This document shows positions 51,677 through 60,294 of a stretch of DNA of 64,000 nucleotides, piece by piece. The notes beneath the pieces were generated by a model that worked only from the letters and a program-made list of their open reading frames with translations, had not been told where the DNA came from and ran no database searches. The translations under genes and the position numbers were made by a program. This DNA comes from Streptomyces canus (GTDB taxonomy: Bacteria; Actinomycetota; Actinomycetes; Streptomycetales; Streptomycetaceae), in the NCBI RefSeq assembly GCF_001514145.1, contig NZ_KQ948673.1, positions 85,963 to 149,962 of the forward strand. The letters run 5' to 3'. Every line of letters begins with the position of its first letter. Within the stretch, counting starts at the first letter, position 1.

Positions 51677-52330
51677 TCAGGGGCGGACGTTCGCGCGGAC
51701 CGCCTCTGCGATGGGTGTCGACCCTGTGTTGAGTTCGAGGATCTGCCGCCCGATCCGGGGCTCGTGGAGCAGTTCGGCCAGGGTGGCGGCGACGTCGTCG
51801 CGAGTGATCTCACCGTGGAACTCCGCCGGCCCGAGGGACACGGTGCCGGTTCCCAGGCCGTCGAGGAGCAGCGAGGGGCGCAGGATCAGCCAGTTCAGGT
51901 CACTGCGGCCGAGTGCGACGTCGGCACCTTTCTTCACGGCGAAGTAGTACTCGACCTCCTCGCCGAGGTCGCGTTCCCGCCACGATTCCGGAAGCACCGA
52001 CACGAGCGCGAAGCGCTCCACACCGGCGCGGCCCGCCGCCTCGATCGCTTTGACGACGCCGTCGCCGTCGATGGCCGTGGTGACCTCCTTGCTGCCACCG
52101 TTCGACCCGGCACTGAAGACGATCACGTCGACGTCACCGAAGGCTGCCGCCAGTTGCTCCACCGTCATGCTCGAGAGATCGCCGACTCGTGCGACCACTC
52201 CTCGCGTCGCCAGTTCAGCCTGCTGGTCGTCCCGGCGTACGAGCCCGTGGACGGTGTCTCCGCGCGAGCGCAGTTTCTGCGCAAGCAGACCACCGATGCC
52301 GCCGGTGATGCCGATGATGAAGACGTCCAC
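51677..52330 (-). CDS. Atypical SDR / NAD(P)-binding protein
   Basis: A 217-residue Rossmann protein of the NmrA/YwnB-like extended group, with cofactor motif IGITGGIGG (residues 6-14), VGDLSS, FSAGSNGG and a Tyr/Lys pair in EYYFAVKKGAD. LILRPSLLLDG and EITRDDVAATLAELL are typical of these small NAD(P)H-binding reductases. It may reduce a quinone or sense redox state; the substrate is unknown. It lies 54 bases downstream of the tetR gene on the same strand, so it may belong to the TetR unit. Confidence 0.85.
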   Translation of the reverse strand: MDVFIIGITGGIGGLLAQKLRSRGDTVHGLVRRDDQQAELATRGVVARVGDLSSMTVEQLAAAFGDVDVIVFSAGSNGGSKEVTTAIDGDGVVKAIEAAGRAGVERFALVSVLPESWRERDLGEEVEYYFAVKKGADVALGRSDLNWLILRPSLLLDGLGTGTVSLGPAEFHGEITRDDVAATLAELLHEPRIGRQILELNTGSTPIAEAVRANVRP

Positions 52331-52384
52331 CTTGGATGCTCCGTTCTCCCGATGCGGTCCTGCGCAGTGCTCGGCACCCGCGGT

Positions 52385-53053
52385 TCAGCCCAAGCGCAGC
52401 ACATCGGCGATCGAGGGTGTGGACGCCTGGGATGCGGTGAGAAGGGCGCCGTGGACGGCTGAGGACGCCGCCCGTCTGACGTAGCGATCACTGTCCGAAG
52501 GCCAGGCATCGCGCTCTTGGTGGATCAGAAGGGAAACCGCCCCGTGCACGCCGGCACACACCACTCTGGCGGTTTCGGTCTTGCTCTCCACAGGTACCCC
52601 GGCATCAAGACAGGCTGCGACCTTGTCGCGGAAATAGCGGAAGCACGCGTCCTCGTTCTGGCGGCTGGCTTCGGTGGCCTCACCGGCCATCACCAGTCGG
52701 TACTGGGACGGATGGCGCAGTCCGAACGCGATATAGGCGACGCAGGTTTCATGGAGCGCCGTCACAGGGTCCGCGACGTCCCGGGACACTGCTTCCAACT
52801 CGATGAACAGGGAGCTCCACACACGCAGGCACGCCGCATGGACGAGTTCCCGCTTCGAGGCGAAGTGGAGGTAGACGGCCGGCGGGCTGACCCCCGCACG
52901 TGTCGCTACCGCCCGCACCGTCAGCGCGTCGGCGCCACCGTCTTCGAGTAGGTGATCGGCGATGTCGAGAAGCTGGTTCCGGAGCAGGCCGCCGTGCCCC
53001 TTGGCGGCGCGCACCCGGGAGTCCCGATGCTCTGACGGCCCGTCACCGAGCAT
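52385..53053 (-). CDS. TetR-family transcriptional regulator
   Basis: A 222-residue regulator. The N-terminal helix-turn-helix is at about residues 20-65 (LTVRAVATRAGVSPPAVYLHFASKRELV), and the C-terminal domain is all helical, similar to the TetR_C_13/33 types. ATG 53053 overlaps the thioesterase stop as TGATG, so the two are translationally coupled. The 37-base palindrome upstream of the thioesterase gene is the likely autoregulatory operator. The ligand is unknown; an acyl-CoA would fit the thioesterase partner. Confidence 0.9.
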   Translation of the reverse strand: MLGDGPSEHRDSRVRAAKGHGGLLRNQLLDIADHLLEDGGADALTVRAVATRAGVSPPAVYLHFASKRELVHAACLRVWSSLFIELEAVSRDVADPVTALHETCVAYIAFGLRHPSQYRLVMAGEATEASRQNEDACFRYFRDKVAACLDAGVPVESKTETARVVCAGVHGAVSLLIHQERDAWPSDSDRYVRRAASSAVHGALLTASQASTPSIADVLRLG

Positions 53054-53457
53054 CAAGGGGCCTTCGGTTTGACGGTCGTGACCACCTGGGTCACCCGGAC
53101 GCACAGTTCGCCTTCGTCATCATGGATGTCCACCTCGACCACGCTGTTGCGCCCCACCCGCAAGGGACGAGCTGTCGCCACGACGCTCGTGCGTGCGGGC
53201 CGAAGAAAGTGCGTGCTCGACTCGACCGTGGCCGGCGCGGCGCCGGCTGGACCGTTGAGGGCGGCGCACACGGCAGCACACACGTCGGCGAGCCCCATCA
53301 ACGCCCCTCCATGGAGGCCACCACCCACGGTGGAGAGGGACAGGTCGTGCACCAACCTGGCCTGCACACCGGCTTCCGATATCTCCTCGAACACGACTCC
53401 GAGCGTCTTGGCATACGGCGCCAGCGCGTAGACGTCTTCCGCTTCAAGTGTGGGCAC
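53053..53457 (-). CDS. PaaI-type hotdog thioesterase
   Basis: A 134-residue single hotdog-fold acyl-CoA thioesterase. The core signature is VGGGLHGGALMGLADVCAAV (His-Gly-Gly and the catalytic Asp), with STHFLRPAR later, as in PaaI/YdiI proteins that hydrolyse aromatic or medium-chain acyl-CoAs. GTG 53457 follows GGGAG by six bases. First gene of a unit with tetR and probably the NAD(P)-binding protein, it is directly behind the large palindrome. Confidence 0.88.
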   Translation of the reverse strand: MPTLEAEDVYALAPYAKTLGVVFEEISEAGVQARLVHDLSLSTVGGGLHGGALMGLADVCAAVCAALNGPAGAAPATVESSTHFLRPARTSVVATARPLRVGRNSVVEVDIHDDEGELCVRVTQVVTTVKPKAP

Positions 53458-53470
53458 AGGCTGCTCCCGT

Positions 53471-53507
53471 CTAGGTTAACTGCGATAACTTATCGGCGTT
53501 AACCTAG
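53471..53507. promoter_or_regulatory. 37-base palindromic TetR operator
   Basis: CTAGGTTAACTGCGATAA (53471-53488), centre C at 53489, and TTATCGGCGTTAACCTAG (53490-53507) pair at 16 of 18 positions. The palindrome sits 14 bases upstream of the thioesterase start and 11 bases before the stop of the SMP-30 gene. It contains TTAAC and GATAA motifs typical of promoter-overlapping TetR sites. It should bind the TetR encoded in the same unit. Confidence 0.8.
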
Positions 53508-53517
53508 GTCGTCAATC

Positions 53518-54396
53518 TCAGAGGCGGCCCCGCCAGGAACACCCCGCCGTTCCTCCGACCGCTACCGGGAAGCCGAGCACCGCGCCGGACGTCGCCGTCG
53601 GGTTCTTCACCCCGTACCGGGCCGTGGTGACGAACAGGCGGTTGTCGTCGGGGGGCAGGCACACCGACGTGGGGTGCGGGGCGGGGACGGCCAGGGTGTG
53701 GAGGAGGTGACCGTCGGGGTGGTAGCGGCGGACCGCCCCGGCGCCCCACAGCGCGACCCACAGACAGCCCTCCGCGTCGACGGTCATTCCGTCGGGGCTG
53801 CCTTCGTCGTCAGGCAGTCGGGCGAAGGTTTCCGGGCTGCCCAGGAGATCGCCCGAGAGGGGGTCGATCCGGCAGCGGAGGATGGTGCCGACCGCCGTGT
53901 CGGCGAGGTACATGGTGGTGCCGTCCGCGGTGAACGCCGGGCCGTTGGCGATGGTCAGGCCGTCGAGGACGCGCACCACCGTGCCGTCGGGGTCCGTGCG
54001 GTACAACGAACCCGCCCCGGGGGTACCGTCGTAGGCCATGCTGCCGGCCCAGAAGCGACCCGCGGGGTCGGCGACGCCGTCGTTCATGCGGCTGGGGGAC
54101 GGGGTGCGGTCCTCGGGGCGGTCCAGCCAGTCCAAGGCGCCGTCGGGGGTGAGCAGCGCGATGCCGGTTCCCGCGGCGGCGATCCAGGTGTCCGGTCGGC
54201 CGTGCACCGGCGCGACGGCACCCAACGGTACGTCGAGAACGGCGAGTTGAGTCGCCTCGCTGTCGTCGCGCAGTGCGAAGAGCCGACCGGTGAGGATGTC
54301 GACGTACACGTACCGGCCGTCGAACCAGCGGCCGCCCTCGGCGAGTTCGTACCCCCCGTCGACGACGACCGTCGCGGGCGCTGCCGTTGATGTCAC
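53518..54396 (-). CDS. SMP-30/gluconolactonase family lactonase, probable galactonolactonase
   Basis: A 292-residue six-bladed beta-propeller. Metal ligands are seen as Glu in ELAEGGRWFDG, Asn in RMNDGVADPAGRFWAGSM and TIANGPAF, and Asp in EGSPDGMTVDAEGCLW. The family hydrolyses sugar lactones with a divalent metal; here D-galactono-lactone to D-galactonate is indicated by the neighbouring galactonate genes. GTG 54396 follows AGGAG by seven bases. Last gene of the six-gene minus-strand cluster. Confidence 0.88.
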   Translation of the reverse strand: MTSTAAPATVVVDGGYELAEGGRWFDGRYVYVDILTGRLFALRDDSEATQLAVLDVPLGAVAPVHGRPDTWIAAAGTGIALLTPDGALDWLDRPEDRTPSPSRMNDGVADPAGRFWAGSMAYDGTPGAGSLYRTDPDGTVVRVLDGLTIANGPAFTADGTTMYLADTAVGTILRCRIDPLSGDLLGSPETFARLPDDEGSPDGMTVDAEGCLWVALWGAGAVRRYHPDGHLLHTLAVPAPHPTSVCLPPDDNRLFVTTARYGVKNPTATSGAVLGFPVAVGGTAGCSWRGRL

Positions 54397-54410
54397 GTTC
54401 GGTCTCCTGT

Positions 54411-55376
54411 TCAGCGAATCGTGGTGCCGTCGGGCTGGTCGAACAGCCCGAGTTCGTCCCGCGTCGGGAGGCCCTCCCAGTCGCCCCGGGTGGCGACGGC
54501 GAAGGCCGCGGTGGTGACGGCTCGGCCCAGCCGGGCCGTGATGTCCGCACCGTCGAGGAGTCCGGACAGGTATCCGGCCACGAAGGCGTCGCCCGCGCCG
54601 ACCAGGTCGATCGCGTCGACCTGTCGAGCGGCGCGGTCCCTCGCCCCGTCGGATGTGACGGTGGTCGCGCCATGTGCGCCACGTTTGATGACCACCTCGG
54701 TGACGCCTGCGGCCAGGATGCCCTTCACGGCCTCGGATTCGTCCGCTCCGGGTTGCTCCAGTACCAGCGGCAGTTCGTCCTCGGACGCTATGAGCAGGTC
54801 GGTGTGGTCCAGCAGCGGCCACAAGGCCGCGCGGGCACGGTCGGTGGACCACAGCCGGGAGCGGTAGTTGACGTCGAGGCACACGGTGATGCCGGCCTCG
54901 CGAGCGGTGGTGGCGGCGGCCAGGACGGCTTCGGCGGCCGACGGGCCGAGCGCCGGTGTGATGCCGGTCAGATGCAGGATGCGGGCGCCGGGGGTCAGGG
55001 CCGGCAGTACGTCGGCCGGCGAGACCGCCGAACCGGCCGAACCCGCACGGTAGTAGCTGACGCGTGTCAGGGTGCCCAGGCGGGGTTCGGTCAGCAGCAG
55101 GCCGGTGGGCCGGTCGGTGTCGTCGGTGACCGCGTGGTCGACGTCGACGCCCTCGGCGCGCAGGGTGCGCAGGACCAGCGCGCCGAGTTCGTCCGCGCCG
55201 ACCCGGCCCGCCCAGCGCACCCGGTGTCCGAGCCGGGCCAGGCCGATGGCGACGTTGGACTCGGCCCCCGCGACGGACAGGCCGAGGCCGCCGCCGAGCC
55301 GCAGCGCGCCCTGGGCCCGGAGCGCCGCCATGGTCTCGCCGAAGGTCACAACCTCGGCTGCGGCCGGGGTCGTCAT
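54411..55376 (-). CDS. PfkB-family sugar kinase, probable 2-keto-3-deoxygalactonate kinase
   Basis: A 321-residue ribokinase/PfkB fold. The N-terminal GETMAALRAQ and GAESNVAIGLARLG regions bind sugar, and the C-terminal signature DLVGAGDAFVAGYLSGLL contains the catalytic Asp and anion hole. The group includes KDG kinases (KdgK). Next to galactonate dehydratase and a KDPG-type aldolase, it should phosphorylate 2-keto-3-deoxygalactonate at O6, a job done by the unrelated DgoK in E. coli. It overlaps the aldolase gene by four bases. Confidence 0.88.
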   Translation of the reverse strand: MTTPAAAEVVTFGETMAALRAQGALRLGGGLGLSVAGAESNVAIGLARLGHRVRWAGRVGADELGALVLRTLRAEGVDVDHAVTDDTDRPTGLLLTEPRLGTLTRVSYYRAGSAGSAVSPADVLPALTPGARILHLTGITPALGPSAAEAVLAAATTAREAGITVCLDVNYRSRLWSTDRARAALWPLLDHTDLLIASEDELPLVLEQPGADESEAVKGILAAGVTEVVIKRGAHGATTVTSDGARDRAARQVDAIDLVGAGDAFVAGYLSGLLDGADITARLGRAVTTAAFAVATRGDWEGLPTRDELGLFDQPDGTTIR

Positions 55377-55993
55377 GGCGTCTCCCCCGCGGCCACCTCG
55401 CGGAACTCGGCCGCCCGGGTGCGGAGTCCGGCGAGGTCGCCACCGTCGGCCGCGTCTCCCACGAGGGGTGAGCCGACGCCCACGGCGAGGGCACCCCGGT
55501 CCAGGTAGTCGCGTGCGGCCTGCGCGTCCACTCCGCCGACGGGCACGAAGGGCACCTCGGGGAAGGGATCCCGCAGAGCGCGCAGATACCCGGGCCCGCC
55601 GAGCGAGCCGGGGAAGAGTTTGATCGCGTCGGCGCCCTGTGCGAGGGCCTGTTCGATCTCGCTCGGGGTCAGGGCTCCCATGAGCACGGGTACGCCGAAC
55701 TGCGCCAGCCCGTCGACCAGTGCCGGGGTGACGAGGTAGGACGCGCCGGCCTCCACGGCGCGGGCGGCGTCCGCGGCCGAGCGCACGGTTCCGGCGCCGA
55801 GGAGTGCGCCGGGGCCGAGTTCGGCGCGGGCCTGCTCGATGACGGTCAGGGCGTCGGCCGTGGTCAGGGAGACCTCGATGGCCGGAATGCCCTCCTCGGT
55901 GAGGGTGCGTACGGTCCGCAGGGCCGCGGCGGGATCCTTGCCCCGTACGATCGCCAAGAGGCGGTGGGCTCGGAGGGATTCCACCAGGTTCAT
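55373..55993 (-). CDS. KDPG/KDPGal-type aldolase
   Basis: A 206-residue class I aldolase. Catalytic Glu is in AIEVSLTT (about residue 40), GAGTVRS and TPALVD follow, the Schiff-base Lys is in IKLFPGSLGGPGY, and FVPVGGVD closes the site. It splits 2-keto-3-deoxy-6-phosphogalactonate (or gluconate) into pyruvate and glyceraldehyde-3-phosphate, the last step of the De Ley-Doudoroff route. It lies 46 bases after the dehydratase gene and overlaps the kinase gene (ATGA). Confidence 0.92.
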   Translation of the reverse strand: MNLVESLRAHRLLAIVRGKDPAAALRTVRTLTEEGIPAIEVSLTTADALTVIEQARAELGPGALLGAGTVRSAADAARAVEAGASYLVTPALVDGLAQFGVPVLMGALTPSEIEQALAQGADAIKLFPGSLGGPGYLRALRDPFPEVPFVPVGGVDAQAARDYLDRGALAVGVGSPLVGDAADGGDLAGLRTRAAEFREVAAGETP

Positions 55994-56039
55994 GGGAGCG
56001 CTCTCTCCTTGGGTTCGGGGTATGGGGGCCTGAGGGTGC

Positions 56040-57185
56040 TCACCACTCGGTGAACGCCCCGTCCGCTCCGCGCCACACGGGGTTGCGCCAGCGGTGTCCG
56101 GTCTCGGCGGCCCGGCGCACCGCGTTCTCGTCGATGTCGACGCCGAGGCCGGGGCGGGAGCCGGCGACGGCGTATCCGTCCTGGAAGCGGAAGGGTTCGG
56201 GGTCCATCACGTACTCCAGCAGGTCGCACTGCTGGTTGTAGTGGATGCCCATGCTCTGTTCCTGGATGAGGAAGTTCGGCACGGAGAAGGCGATCTGGAG
56301 GCTTGCGGCCAGGGCGATCGGACCGAGCGGGCAGTGCGGGGCCAGGACGACGTCGTACGTCTCGGCCATGGCCGCGATGCGACGGACCTCGGAGATGCCG
56401 CCGGCGTGCGACAGGTCGGGTTGGGCCACGGCGATGCCGCTGGTCATGACCTCACGGAAGTCCCAGCGGGAGTACAGGCGTTCGCCGGTGGCGAGCGGAA
56501 CGCTCGTGGACTCCACCAGGCTGCGCAGATGGCCCGAGTGTTCCGGTGTGACGGGCTCCTCGACGAACAGCGGGTGCAGGGGTTCGAGCAGGGGCAGCAG
56601 ACGGCGTGACATGGCGGTGGAGGCCCGGCCGTGGAAGTCGACGGCGACGTCCCGCTCGTCGCCCAGCACCTCGCGGACGGCCGCGACGCGCTCGACGACC
56701 TCGGCGGTGCGGGCCGGGGTGTCGATCGGGGCGAGTTCGGCGGAGGCGTTCATCTTCACGGCGGTGAAGCCCGCCTTCATCTGTTCCTCGGCGAGTTCCG
56801 CGACATCGCTGGGGCGGTCTCCGCCGATCCAGGCGTACATCCGGACGCGGTCGCGTACGGGGCCGCCGAGCAGGCGGTGCACCGGGACGCCGTAGGTCTT
56901 GCCGGCGATGTCCCACAGGGCCTGGTCGATGCCGGCGACGGCGCTGGAGAGGATGGGGCCGCCCCGGTAGAAGCCGCCCTTGGTGAGCACCTGCCAGTGG
57001 TCCTCGATGCGCAGCGGGTCCCGGCCGACGAGGTAGTCGGCCAGTTCGTGCACGGCGGCGCGTACGGTCTCGGCGCGGCCCTCGATGACGGGTTCGCCCC
57101 AGCCGGTGACACCCTCGTCGGTGGCGACGCGCAGGAACAGCCAGCGCGGAGCCACCAGGAACGTCTCAAGTCCGGTTATCTTCAA
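56040..57185 (-). CDS. dgoD: D-galactonate dehydratase (enolase superfamily)
   Basis: A 381-residue mandelate racemase/muconate-lactonizing enzyme group protein. It begins MKITGLETFLVAPRWLFLRV, as DgoD does. Motifs: AVKMNAS, metal ligands in VAVDFHGRAS, FVEEPVTPEH and ATGERLYSRWDF, catalytic His in LAPHCPLGPIALAAS, and NFLIQEQSMGIHYN. It converts D-galactonate to 2-keto-3-deoxygalactonate. It overlaps the FadR-type regulator gene by four bases. Confidence 0.93.
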   Translation of the reverse strand: MKITGLETFLVAPRWLFLRVATDEGVTGWGEPVIEGRAETVRAAVHELADYLVGRDPLRIEDHWQVLTKGGFYRGGPILSSAVAGIDQALWDIAGKTYGVPVHRLLGGPVRDRVRMYAWIGGDRPSDVAELAEEQMKAGFTAVKMNASAELAPIDTPARTAEVVERVAAVREVLGDERDVAVDFHGRASTAMSRRLLPLLEPLHPLFVEEPVTPEHSGHLRSLVESTSVPLATGERLYSRWDFREVMTSGIAVAQPDLSHAGGISEVRRIAAMAETYDVVLAPHCPLGPIALAASLQIAFSVPNFLIQEQSMGIHYNQQCDLLEYVMDPEPFRFQDGYAVAGSRPGLGVDIDENAVRRAAETGHRWRNPVWRGADGAFTEW

Positions 57186-57928
57186 GGAAGTTCCTTCGGC
57201 AGCGTATTCGTCGCCACGTCGTCGTGATCGTCGCGGGCCCGTACGGCCGCCAGGTCGTCGGAGGCCTGGGCCAGGAGGGACTCGACGGCGGCCACGGCGG
57301 CGTCCGGATCGCCTGCTTCGACCGCGTCCAGCAGTTCCTGGTGCACGGGGATGGAGTCGGAGAAGTGCCGGGCGCCGTGCACGATCCGGTCACGGATGCG
57401 CAGGCCGGCCTCGATGACGACCTCCATCCGGCTGAGCAGTTCGTTGTGCGCGGACTCCAGCAGGGCACGGTGGAATGCCAGGTCCGCCTCGACCATCGCG
57501 TCCGCGTCCGCGCCGGCCGCGGCCATGGCCTCGAGCGCCTGCCGCATCGCGTCCAGGTCGGAGGAGGTGCGTCGGGTCGCGGCGAGGCGGGCTCCGGCGG
57601 GTTCGACGATCGCGCGGACCTCGGCGAGGTCCTCCAGGAAGCCGTCGGTCGGAGCGCTGCTGCCCTGCCAGCGCAGCAGGTCGCTGTCGAGCAGGTTCCA
57701 GTCGGCGCGGGGGCGGATGGTCGTACCGCGCTTCTGCTTCGACTCGAGCAGGCCCTTGGAGGCCAGTACGCGCATGGCCTCGCGGACCACGGTCTTGCTG
57801 ACGCCGAGTTCCGTCTCGAACCCGGTCGGGTCCACCACGGAGCCCGGGGGGTAGTCGCCGCGGATGATGCGTCGGCCCAGCTCCTCCACGGCCTGGCCGT
57901 GCAGCCCCTTCGGGGGATGGGTCACCAC
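57182..57928 (-). CDS. GntR-family (FadR subfamily) regulator, DgoR-like
   Basis: A 248-residue regulator: winged helix-turn-helix at about residues 10-75 (GFETELGVSKTVVREAMRVLASKGLL; KRGTTIRPR wing) and an FCD effector domain (EADLAFHRALLESAHNELL). DgoR of E. coli, which represses the galactonate operon, is the same subfamily, and location directly before dgoD agrees. Two in-frame GTGs (57928 and 57925) follow GGAG; the second has better spacing. Likely target: the AT-rich divergent promoter near 58779. Confidence 0.9.
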   Translation of the reverse strand: MVTHPPKGLHGQAVEELGRRIIRGDYPPGSVVDPTGFETELGVSKTVVREAMRVLASKGLLESKQKRGTTIRPRADWNLLDSDLLRWQGSSAPTDGFLEDLAEVRAIVEPAGARLAATRRTSSDLDAMRQALEAMAAAGADADAMVEADLAFHRALLESAHNELLSRMEVVIEAGLRIRDRIVHGARHFSDSIPVHQELLDAVEAGDPDAAVAAVESLLAQASDDLAAVRARDDHDDVATNTLPKELP

Positions 57929-57971
57929 GTGCTCCGTTTCCGTATCGGTCCTGACGTGCTGTGCGCACTGC

Positions 57972-58733
57972 TCACGAGGACTCCTTCATGACGCTCCATC
58001 CTCCATCGACCACCAGGCCGGCTCCGGTCACATAGGAGGCGTCCGCCGATGCCAGGAAGGCGACGGCGGCCGCCACCTCCTCCGGCTGCCCGAACCTCCG
58101 GGCCGCGGTGGCCGCCACGCTGCGTTCCCGGTCCGGCTCGGGGATGCCGTCCCAGGCGGCGGTGAGGATGGGTCCGGGCAACACGGTGTTGACCCGGATG
58201 TCAGGACCGTACTCGACGGCCAACTGCCGTCCCAGGGAGCACAGTGCGCCCTTCGCGGCGGCGTAGGCGGCATGGCCCGGCAGCCCGATGACGGCGTGCA
58301 CCGAGGAGGTCAGCACGACGGAGCCCCGGGCTTCCCGCAGCATGGCCGCGAAGGTCTTCATCGCCCGCCAGGCGGGCTTGAGGAGCACGGCCATCTGACC
58401 GTCCCACTCGGCCTCGCTCAGTTCGTCGGCGGGCTTGTTGAGCTGGGCGAAGGCGTTGCTGTGCAGCACGTCCAGCCGCCCGTGATGCTCGGCGACATGG
58501 CGGGCCAGGTTCTCCCAGTCGCCGGCCGAGGTCACGTCGCAGCGCACGTACTCCGCGCGTCCACCGCTGTTGGTGATGCCTGCCGCGACCGCCTTGCCGG
58601 CTGTGTCGTCCACGTCCGTGACCACGACCACCGCTCCTTCGGCCGCGAGCCTGCGTGCCGTGGCCGCGCCAATGCCGTGCGCGGCACCGGTGATCACCGC
58701 CACGCGCCCGGTCATCCTGCGGCATTCCGTCAT
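57972..58733 (-). CDS. SDR, candidate D-galactose 1-dehydrogenase
   Basis: A 253-residue short-chain dehydrogenase with TGAAHGIG (cofactor loop), TDVDD suggesting NAD, catalytic Ser in VVLTSSVHAV, YAAAK and LPGPILTAAW. The usual NNAG reads SNAF, a small departure. As first gene of the cluster, upstream of the regulator, lactonase, dehydratase, kinase and aldolase, it could oxidise D-galactose to the lactone that SMP-30 opens. That role is inferred from position only. ATG 58733 is favoured after AGGGGAG; a GTG lies one codon earlier. Confidence 0.82.
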   Translation of the reverse strand: MTECRRMTGRVAVITGAAHGIGAATARRLAAEGAVVVVTDVDDTAGKAVAAGITNSGGRAEYVRCDVTSAGDWENLARHVAEHHGRLDVLHSNAFAQLNKPADELSEAEWDGQMAVLLKPAWRAMKTFAAMLREARGSVVLTSSVHAVIGLPGHAAYAAAKGALCSLGRQLAVEYGPDIRVNTVLPGPILTAAWDGIPEPDRERSVAATAARRFGQPEEVAAAVAFLASADASYVTGAGLVVDGGWSVMKESS

Positions 58734-58778
58734 CACGTGCTCTCCCCTCGCTCCTGCCTACGTGCCCACCATAGCTGT

Positions 58779-58806
58779 TTCAATTAATTATGAATATATC
58801 TTGACG
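58779..58806. promoter_or_regulatory. AT-rich divergent promoter/operator
   Basis: TTCA-ATTAATTA-TGAA (58779-58794) is followed by ATATATC and TTGACG (58801-58806). This is a striking AT island in GC-rich DNA between the divergent SDR and ABC binding-protein genes. TTCA/TGAA arms around eight bases, with AATTAATT inside, look like a GntR-type site. TTGACG could be the -35 for the transporter. Confidence 0.5.
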
Positions 58807-58883
58807 GGGTGGCGATACCGCTCCGAAACTGACCGGCATGCAACAGGCACCTTCAGTACGAAGCTAGGAAGGACCTCCTCCCC

Positions 58884-60230
58884 ATGAGCCGCACCACACC
58901 CCGCCGCCGAAGCCGGGGCGCACTCGCAGTGACCCTTGCCGCAGCCTCCCTGCTGATCTCCGCCTGCGGGGGTTCGACCGGTTCGAAGGACCCCGCGGTC
59001 CAGAAACCTGTCAAGCCCGGCCAGAAGGTCGACCTGCGCTTCTGGTCGTGGGTCCCCGGTGTCGACAAGGCTGTCGACAAGTGGAACGCCACCCACCCGG
59101 ACATCCACGTCAAACTGGAGAAGATCCCGGCGGGCAGCAGCGGCGGCTACGCCAAGATGCGCGCCGCGCTCAAGAGCGGCAACGCGCCCGACCTGGCACA
59201 GGTGGAGTACCAGGAGATCCCCTCGTTCCTCCTGGAGAACGGCCTGGTGAACCTGTCCCAGTACGGCGCGGACAAGGACCGGTCGAAGTTCGTGGACTGG
59301 CAGTGGCAGCAGGGAGTCTTCGACAAGGCCGTCTACGCGATCCCCCAGGCATCCGGTCCGATGGGCCTGTTCTACCGCTCCGACCTGTACAAGAAGTGGG
59401 GCATCAAGCCGCCCGCCACCTGGGAAGAGTTCGCCCAGGCCGCGCAGAAGATCCACGATGCCGACCCGAAGGCCTACATCAGCACCTTCCCGGCCGGCAA
59501 CTCCGCCTGGTTCACCGCCCTCGCATGGCAGGCCGGCGCCAAGTGGTTCGGCGTGAACGGCGACACCTGGACGGTGAACATCAACTCGCCGCAGACCCTC
59601 AAGGTCGCCGCCTTCTGGGACGACCTGCGCAGCAAGAAGGTGATCAAGACCGAACCCGACTTCGCCAACGGCTGGTACAAGGACCTGCAGAGCGGTGCCA
59701 TCACCTCGTGGGTCAGTGCCCAGTGGGGCGACGCCATCATCAGCGGCAACGCTCCTCAGACCGCCGGCAAATGGGCGGTCGCACCCATGCCGCAGTGGAC
59801 AAGGGGCTCGAACGTGTCCGCGAACTGGGGCGGATCCTCCACGGCTGTCCTCAAGGGCGCGGGGCACATCCCCGAGGCCCTGAAGTTCGCCGAATGGCTC
59901 AACACCGACCCCACGAGCGTCGACCTGCTGCTGCAGGGCGGATACGGCTGGCCCGCGGCGGCCGACGGGTACAAGGGCTCCTCGCTGGACAAGCCGTCAT
60001 CGTTCTTCGGAGGCCAGAAGTACAACGAGGTCTTCGCGGAGGCGGACAAGAGCATCGACAACTCGTGGAAGTGGATACCCACGATCGACGCCACCTACCA
60101 GCACCTCAACGACGGCTTCCAGGCCGCCCTGGCCGGCAAGGGCACGTTCGTCTCCGCGGTCCAGCAGGCGCAGAAGCAGACCGTCGAGGACCTGAAGAGG
60201 AAGGGTCTGAAGGTTTCCACCGGCCAGTGA
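58884..60230 (+). CDS. Extracellular solute-binding lipoprotein, sugar ABC transporter
   Basis: A CUT1 binding protein (448 aa) with signal peptide and lipobox ISAC (Cys29). LRFWSWVPGVDKAVDKWN, SGPMGLFYRSDLYKKWGI, ATWEEFAQAAQKI and QWGDAIISGNAP are typical of family 1 receptors. First gene of a three-gene transporter operon divergent from the galactonate cluster, so galactose or a beta-galactoside is the expected ligand. GAAGGA lies upstream of the ATG. Confidence 0.92.
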   Translation: MSRTTPRRRSRGALAVTLAAASLLISACGGSTGSKDPAVQKPVKPGQKVDLRFWSWVPGVDKAVDKWNATHPDIHVKLEKIPAGSSGGYAKMRAALKSGNAPDLAQVEYQEIPSFLLENGLVNLSQYGADKDRSKFVDWQWQQGVFDKAVYAIPQASGPMGLFYRSDLYKKWGIKPPATWEEFAQAAQKIHDADPKAYISTFPAGNSAWFTALAWQAGAKWFGVNGDTWTVNINSPQTLKVAAFWDDLRSKKVIKTEPDFANGWYKDLQSGAITSWVSAQWGDAIISGNAPQTAGKWAVAPMPQWTRGSNVSANWGGSSTAVLKGAGHIPEALKFAEWLNTDPTSVDLLLQGGYGWPAAADGYKGSSLDKPSSFFGGQKYNEVFAEADKSIDNSWKWIPTIDATYQHLNDGFQAALAGKGTFVSAVQQAQKQTVEDLKRKGLKVSTGQ

Positions 60231-60294
60231 CCACCTCCGGAGGGCGCGACACGGCCGCCGCCGTTCTGCCCTCCGGACTCCAGAAAGAACCCTG

